Notes under the pieces: model-generated
Database searches by the model: none
What the model saw: only the letters and a program-made list of their open reading frames with translations
Told to the model about the DNA's origin: nothing
Made by a program: the position numbers and the translations under genes
NCBI RefSeq assembly: GCF_011762225.1
Contig: NZ_JAASQI010000003.1
Coordinates: 310,001-374,000 of the forward strand
From: Pseudochelatococcus lubricantis
GTDB taxonomy: Bacteria > Pseudomonadota > Alphaproteobacteria > Rhizobiales > Beijerinckiaceae
DNA: 64,000 bases
Reading direction: 5' to 3'
Part shown: positions 59,948 through 64,000 of the stretch, one piece after another
Position numbering within the stretch: position 1 is the first letter of the stretch
Layout of the letters: each line of letters begins with the position of its first letter

Positions 59948-60562
59948 TCAGAACTCGATTCCTGGCTGCGCTTTCACACCGGCGGCGAAATGGTGCTTGA
60001 CGGCGCCCATCTCCGTCACCAGATCGGCAGCCGCTATCAGCTCGGGCTTGGCGTTGCGTCCCGTCACGACGACATGCAGATCGTCCCGCCGGTTCCGCAG
60101 CGTGTCGACCACCTCGGCGAGGTCCAGATAGTCGTAGCGAAGCGCGATGTTCAGTTCATCCAGAACGACAAGGCTGAGCGCGGGATCGCCGATGAGTTCG
60201 CGCGCCTTGTCCCACGCCCGGCGCGCGGCGGTGATGTCGCGCTCCAGGTCCTGCGTTTCCCAGGTGAAGCCCTCGCCCATCGTATGCCAGACGACGCGCT
60301 CGCCGAACGCGGAGAACGCCTCGCGCTCGCCCGTCTGCCACACGCCCTTGATGAACTGTACCACGCCGACCCGCCTGCCGTGTCCCAGCATGCGCAGCGC
60401 CAGCCCGAAGGCCGCTGTCGACTTGCCCTTGCCGGGTCCGGTGTTGACGATCAGCAGCCCCTTTTCCACCGTCTTTGCGGCGACTTCCGCATCCTGCACC
60501 GCCTTGCGGTTCTGCATCCGTGCCTTGTGGCGCTGCGCCCGTTCCTCGCTGATATCCGTCAT
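59948..60562 (-). CDS. cobO: Cob(I)yrinic acid a,c-diamide adenosyltransferase
   Basis: Adds the 5'-deoxyadenosyl ligand to the corrinoid cobalt. The 204 residues have the P-loop GPGKGKSTAAFGLALRMLG and the CobA/CobO stretch VVLDELNIALRYDYLD. The ATG at 60562 was chosen over one two codons upstream because MTDISEERAQRHK is typical. Confidence 0.95.
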   Translation of the reverse strand: MTDISEERAQRHKARMQNRKAVQDAEVAAKTVEKGLLIVNTGPGKGKSTAAFGLALRMLGHGRRVGVVQFIKGVWQTGEREAFSAFGERVVWHTMGEGFTWETQDLERDITAARRAWDKARELIGDPALSLVVLDELNIALRYDYLDLAEVVDTLRNRRDDLHVVVTGRNAKPELIAAADLVTEMGAVKHHFAAGVKAQPGIEF

Positions 60563-60593
60563 TCCCACCTCGTCCGATCCGTCATGCCGCCAC

Positions 60594-61115
60594 TCATTTC
60601 ACCTGCATCGCGAGCCCAGCAACCATGAACACCACGCGATCCGCCCGCGCCGCGACCATCTGGTTGAGCCGTCCGGCGGCATCGCGGAAGCGGCGTGCCA
60701 GAGCGTTGTCCGGCACGATGCCGAGGCCCACCTCGTTGGAGACCACGACCCACGGCCCGCGCGGGCGGCCGAGCGCCTCCGCGAGCCCCTGGCTTGCCGT
60801 CTCCACATCCGGTCCGTCCGGCGACAGCATGACGTTGGTCAGCCACAAAGTCAGGCAGTCCACCAGCACCGGCATGCCTTCCGGCGTGGCGGCCAGTGCC
60901 CCGGCGACGTCGAGCGGCGCCTCCCGGGTGTTCCAGCCCGCCGGCCGCCTGGCCGCATGGGCGGCGATACGCGCATGCATCTCCTCGTCGTAGGCCTGCG
61001 CGGTCGCGATATAGCGCCACGGCGCGGGCTGCTCCATGATCAGCCGTTCCGCGTGGCTGCTCTTGCCGGAGCGCGCGCCACCCAGCACGAATGTCAGAGA
61101 CGAACGGTGCGCCAA
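60594..61115 (-). CDS. cobP: Adenosylcobinamide kinase / guanylyltransferase
   Basis: Bifunctional enzyme that phosphorylates adenosylcobinamide and then adds GMP. The 173 residues begin with the P-loop FVLGGARSGKSSHAE and contain VLVDCLTLWLTN and VVSNEVGLGIVP. The only fitting start is TTG at 61115 with no strong ribosome-binding site. Its leader is made of four 20-nt tandem repeats. First gene of cobP-cobO-cobQ. Confidence 0.92.
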   Translation of the reverse strand: MAHRSSLTFVLGGARSGKSSHAERLIMEQPAPWRYIATAQAYDEEMHARIAAHAARRPAGWNTREAPLDVAGALAATPEGMPVLVDCLTLWLTNVMLSPDGPDVETASQGLAEALGRPRGPWVVVSNEVGLGIVPDNALARRFRDAAGRLNQMVAARADRVVFMVAGLAMQVK

Positions 61116-61194
61116 GAAACTACCCGATCCTTAGAGAAACTACCCGATCCTTAGAGAAACTGCCCGATCCGCAAAGAAACTGCCCCAGTCCGAA
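61115..61194. repeat. Four tandem 20-nt repeats in the cobP leader
   Basis: Unit AGAAAC(T)(A/G)CCCGATCC..., period 20. The first two copies are identical, the third has four changes and the fourth is degraded. The array abuts the cobP start codon. Confidence 0.8.
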
Positions 61195-61326
61195 ACCAGC
61201 CGCCGGAGCCTGAAACAGAGGGGCGCGCCCGGGCCGATTCTCCGGGAGCATAGGGCCGAACCCGCTTGCAACCAACGCAAATTTGCGCCGTTGACAGGCT
61301 CCGCTCCCCGGCCCTAGATGACGTAT

Positions 61327-61626
61327 GACGGTCTTTCCCCGCATGAGCAATGCCGGGGAAAGCTAAGAGGGAATGCGGTGCGCAAACGTTCGTCCGCCGG
61401 ACTTTCGTTTGTTATGCCGCAGCTGTTCCCGCAACTGTAGCCGGATAGCTCTTCCGCGTTGAGCGCTCTCCGATCGGAAAGCGCTCAAAGCACACAATCG
61501 CGGAGCCTGTTACGATTTCGCAAAATCGGAACACGCTCCCACGCCACTGAGTACTCGGGAAGGCGGTGGACGAGCGAGAATCCGGGAGCCAGGAGACCTG
61601 CCGTCACCCGATTCACTCTGACCGTC
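61327..61626 (+). promoter_or_regulatory. Cobalamin (B12) riboswitch upstream of cobW-cobN
   Basis: Contains the B12 box AGCCAGGAGACCTGCC at 61587-61602, the CCGCAGCTGTTCCCGCAACTGT core around 61418-61438, GAGGGAATGCGGTG near 61368, and GGGAAGGCGG near 61556. The closing stem P1 is GACGGTC (61327-61333) with GACCGTC (61620-61626). A palindromic repeat-like block at 61458-61539 enlarges a peripheral loop. A small hairpin (TCCGG/CCGGA) just before the ribosome-binding site of cobW may be the switch. When B12 is bound, cobW-cobN expression should fall. Confidence 0.9.
61458..61539. repeat. Palindromic repeat-like block inside the riboswitch
   Basis: Holds GAGCGCT...AGCGCTC around GATCGGA, then a second palindrome whose reverse strand starts GAGCGTGTTCCGAT, like the element at 47095. 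It sits between the conserved core and the GCCACTG segment, where B12 riboswitches vary in length. Confidence 0.6.
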
Positions 61627-61658
61627 CGGCGGGAGAACCGGACAGGGAGCGCATTTCG

Positions 61659-62711
61659 ATGGCTGATTCCGCCCTTTCCGCCACTCGCGGCCGCGTGCCT
61701 TGCACCATCATCACCGGCTTCCTCGGTGCGGGCAAGACGACCCTCATCCGCAACCTGCTCGAACAGACCGGCGGCAGCCGCCTCGCCATCGTCGTCAACG
61801 AATTCGGCGATGTGGGTATCGACGGCGAAATCCTGCGCAGCTGCGGCGTCGAGAACTGCCCGCAGGACAACATCGTCGAACTCGCCAACGGCTGCATCTG
61901 CTGCACCGTCGCCGACGACTTCGCCCCCGCTCTCGACCGCATTCTGGCGCTGGAGCCGAAGGTCGATCATATCCTGATCGAGACCTCCGGCCTGGCGCTG
62001 CCCAAGCCGCTGGTGCAGGCGTTCCAGTGGCCGGCGATTCGCGGGCGCGTCACGGTTGACGGCGTCATCGCCGTCGTCGACGGCCCCGCTCTCGCCGAAG
62101 GCCGTGTCGCCGCCGATCCCGCCGCGCTGGAGACGCAGCGTGCCGCCGATGCCTCCATCGACCACGACGATCCCGTCGAGGAAGTGTTCGAGGATCAGAT
62201 CGCCTGCGCCGATCTCGTCATCGTTTCCAAGACCGACCTGCTCGGTGAGGCGGATCGCGCCCGTGTCGAGGAAACCCTGCGCCCGCACCTGCCGCCGGCG
62301 GTCAGGATCGTGGCCGGCGTCAACGGCAAGGTCGATGCTGCCGTGGCGCTGGGACTGGGGCTCGGCGTCGAGGACGACATCGAAAACCGCCGCACGCATC
62401 ACGACGACGAGGCAGACCACGAGCACGACGAGTTCGACAGCTTCGTTGTCGAACTGCCCGCCGTCGCCCGGCCGGAAGATCTGGCGCGGCGCATCAGTGC
62501 CGCTGTCGAGGCCGAGAACATCCTGCGCCTCAAGGGCTTCGCCCACGTCGAGGGCAAGCCGCTGCGCCTGCTCGTGCAGGCGGCGGGTCCGCGTGTCGAC
62601 CACTATTTCGACCGCCCGTGGAGCGCGGACGAAACGCCGCGCACGCGCCTCGTCGTCATCGGCCTCAAGGGCATCGACCGCGCGGCGATCGAGCGAATCC
62701 TCGCCGCATGA
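61659..62711 (+). CDS. cobW: CobW, metal-chaperone GTPase of cobalamin synthesis
   Basis: A COG0523 G3E GTPase thought to deliver cobalt to the CobNST chelatase. The 350 residues have the P-loop GFLGAGKTTLIRNLL, the metal-binding CxCC in NGCICCTV, and a His/Asp-rich stretch (HHDDEADHEHDEFD) before the C-terminal domain. The ATG at 61659 follows GGGAG. Directly under the B12 riboswitch and 35 bases before cobN. Confidence 0.96.
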   Translation: MADSALSATRGRVPCTIITGFLGAGKTTLIRNLLEQTGGSRLAIVVNEFGDVGIDGEILRSCGVENCPQDNIVELANGCICCTVADDFAPALDRILALEPKVDHILIETSGLALPKPLVQAFQWPAIRGRVTVDGVIAVVDGPALAEGRVAADPAALETQRAADASIDHDDPVEEVFEDQIACADLVIVSKTDLLGEADRARVEETLRPHLPPAVRIVAGVNGKVDAAVALGLGLGVEDDIENRRTHHDDEADHEHDEFDSFVVELPAVARPEDLARRISAAVEAENILRLKGFAHVEGKPLRLLVQAAGPRVDHYFDRPWSADETPRTRLVVIGLKGIDRAAIERILAA

Positions 62712-62746
62712 GCGCCCCGCGCCAGTGATCCGCGAAAGCACGGACC

Positions 62747-64000
62747 ATGCATCTGCTCGCCACCACCACCGCCTCGCTGGATGACCTGATCGAGCCTGTC
62801 GATCTCGGCCAATCCCCGGCGCCGCTGGCGGCGCTGTCCTTCACGGACAGCGATCTCGCCGGCCTCGCCGCGGCCTGGCGGGAAGACCGGCGGCGGGCGG
62901 AAGACGCCATCCCGGACCTGCGGCTCGCGCATCTGCGCGACCTGCGCCATCCGATGTCCGTCGATCTGTGGATAGACCGCGTCGCGCGCCACGCGCGCGT
63001 CATCGTGGCGCGCGTGCTCGGGGGTTACGACTGGTGGCGCTATGGCTGCGACCGGCTGGCCGCCGTCGCCCGCCGCGACGCCATCGCCCTCGCGCTGCTG
63101 CCCGGCGAATGTCGCGCCGACGACGAGCGGCTCGCCGCGCTGTCAACCATCGGGACGGAAGAACGCGCCGCGCTGCTGGACTGTTTCCGCGAGGGCGGGC
63201 CGGACAATCTGCGCGCGGCCGTGCATCGCATGGCGGCGCTTGCCGGCGCGGCGGTGGTGCCGGAAGCGGCACGGCCCGTCGCGAAGGCGGGCTTCTACCT
63301 GCCCGGCGAAGGCATCGTGCCCCTCGCCCGGTTCCGTGAGACGCCGGATGCCGCGGCCTGCGTGCCGATCGTCTTCTACCGCTCGCTGCTGCTCGCTGCC
63401 GACGTCGCTCCCGTCGACGCCCTGTTCCATGCCCTGCGCGCGCAAGGCATCGCCGCCGTCCCGCTGTTCGTGCGCAGCCTTCGCGATCCGGAGGCGGTCG
63501 CCGCCATCGAGGCGGCGGCGAACAGTCTGCATCCGGCCGCCCTCGTCACCACCACCGCCTTCGCCCTCGGCGATCACGGCGGCGGCCAGCCGCTGTTCGA
63601 TCGTCTCGGCGTGCCGGTGTTCCAGGCCATCGTCGCCACCACCGGCCGCGAAGCCTGGCGAGACGGTCAGCGCGGCCTTGCACCCGCAGACCTCGCCATG
63701 CACGTCGTGCTGCCGGAACTCGACGGGCGCATCATGGCCGGCGCGATCTCCTTCAAGGATGTCGGCGGCGCCGACGATGCCCTCGCCTTCACCGCCCGCG
63801 TCAACCGGCCCGAGCCCGCACTCGTCGAACAGACGGCACGCCGCATCGCCGCCCATATCCGCCTGCAGGGCACGCCGCGCCGGGAGCGGCACATCCTCAT
63901 CCTCCTGCCGGATTATCCCAACGCACCCGGCCGCGCGGGCTACGCCGTGGGGCTGGACGTGCCGGCCAGCGTGCTCGCCATCCTCCACGATCTGCGCGAG
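62747..64000 (+). CDS. cobN: Cobaltochelatase subunit CobN (5' part, runs off the window)
   Basis: Large subunit of the aerobic ATP-dependent cobalt chelatase that inserts cobalt into hydrogenobyrinic acid a,c-diamide. The first 418 residues are seen, starting MHLLATTTASLDDL, with family stretches RVLGGYDWWRYG, AKAGFYLPGEG and the approach ILILLPDYPNAPGRAGYAVGLD. The frame is open to the window edge. The full protein is usually over 1200 residues. Confidence 0.95.
   Translation, partial: MHLLATTTASLDDLIEPVDLGQSPAPLAALSFTDSDLAGLAAAWREDRRRAEDAIPDLRLAHLRDLRHPMSVDLWIDRVARHARVIVARVLGGYDWWRYGCDRLAAVARRDAIALALLPGECRADDERLAALSTIGTEERAALLDCFREGGPDNLRAAVHRMAALAGAAVVPEAARPVAKAGFYLPGEGIVPLARFRETPDAAACVPIVFYRSLLLAADVAPVDALFHALRAQGIAAVPLFVRSLRDPEAVAAIEAAANSLHPAALVTTTAFALGDHGGGQPLFDRLGVPVFQAIVATTGREAWRDGQRGLAPADLAMHVVLPELDGRIMAGAISFKDVGGADDALAFTARVNRPEPALVEQTARRIAAHIRLQGTPRRERHILILLPDYPNAPGRAGYAVGLDVPASVLAILHDLRE

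Overview
The window is GC-rich chromosomal DNA, most likely from a member of the Hyphomicrobiales (Rhizobiales, Alphaproteobacteria). This rests on the aerobic-type cobalamin genes (cobN, cobO, cobP, cobQ, cobC, cobD, cobW behind a B12 riboswitch), an SSS-domain hybrid histidine kinase, a pcaIJF operon with an IclR-type regulator, and intergenic palindromic repeats of the kind seen in that order. No species is claimed.

Layout. 0.3-13 kb holds housekeeping genes: Sua5-type threonylcarbamoyl-AMP synthase, wrbA with a divergent LysR regulator, a SleB-like cell-wall hydrolase, pyruvate phosphate dikinase, glyQ/glyS and lepA. 13-21.4 kb holds a large SSS-PAS-kinase-receiver protein and a four-gene BMP-type (nucleoside-like) ABC importer. 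A tRNA with anticodon CAT and an FtsH-type protease follow (21.8-23.9 kb).

The centre of interest is 23.9-47.0 kb, an alginate (polymannuronate) locus. One tight minus-strand run, with mostly overlapping genes, encodes AlgD, Alg8, Alg44, AlgA, a large AlgG-like protein, AlgL and three secreted Sel1-repeat proteins. Downstream lies an RTX-tailed AlgE-type C5-epimerase. Upstream are a Crp/Fnr regulator and, on the plus strand, an AGE-family epimerase/isomerase and a PL7 alginate lyase. Compared with Pseudomonas, algE, algX and the acetylation genes algI/J/F are absent here, and no lipoprotein AlgK is seen. Instead there are three Sel1 proteins, and AlgG carries a roughly 600-residue helical-repeat extension. 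Both epimerases have Asn where the catalytic motif DPHD/DPHE has its first Asp. The isomerase half of AlgA looks degenerate, and the AGE protein may supply mannose-6-phosphate instead. Together these suggest a variant alginate machine, possibly making a mannuronate-rich polymer.

47-56 kb holds a phosphoribosyltransferase, the pcaIJF operon with a divergent IclR regulator and a perfect palindromic operator, and a pair of ABC exporter half-transporters. The first of the pair appears to have a frameshift at its start. 55.9-64 kb is a cobalamin cluster: a phosphatase-like protein, cobC, cobD, cobQ, cobO and cobP, then a B12 riboswitch driving cobW and cobN. cobN runs off the window end.
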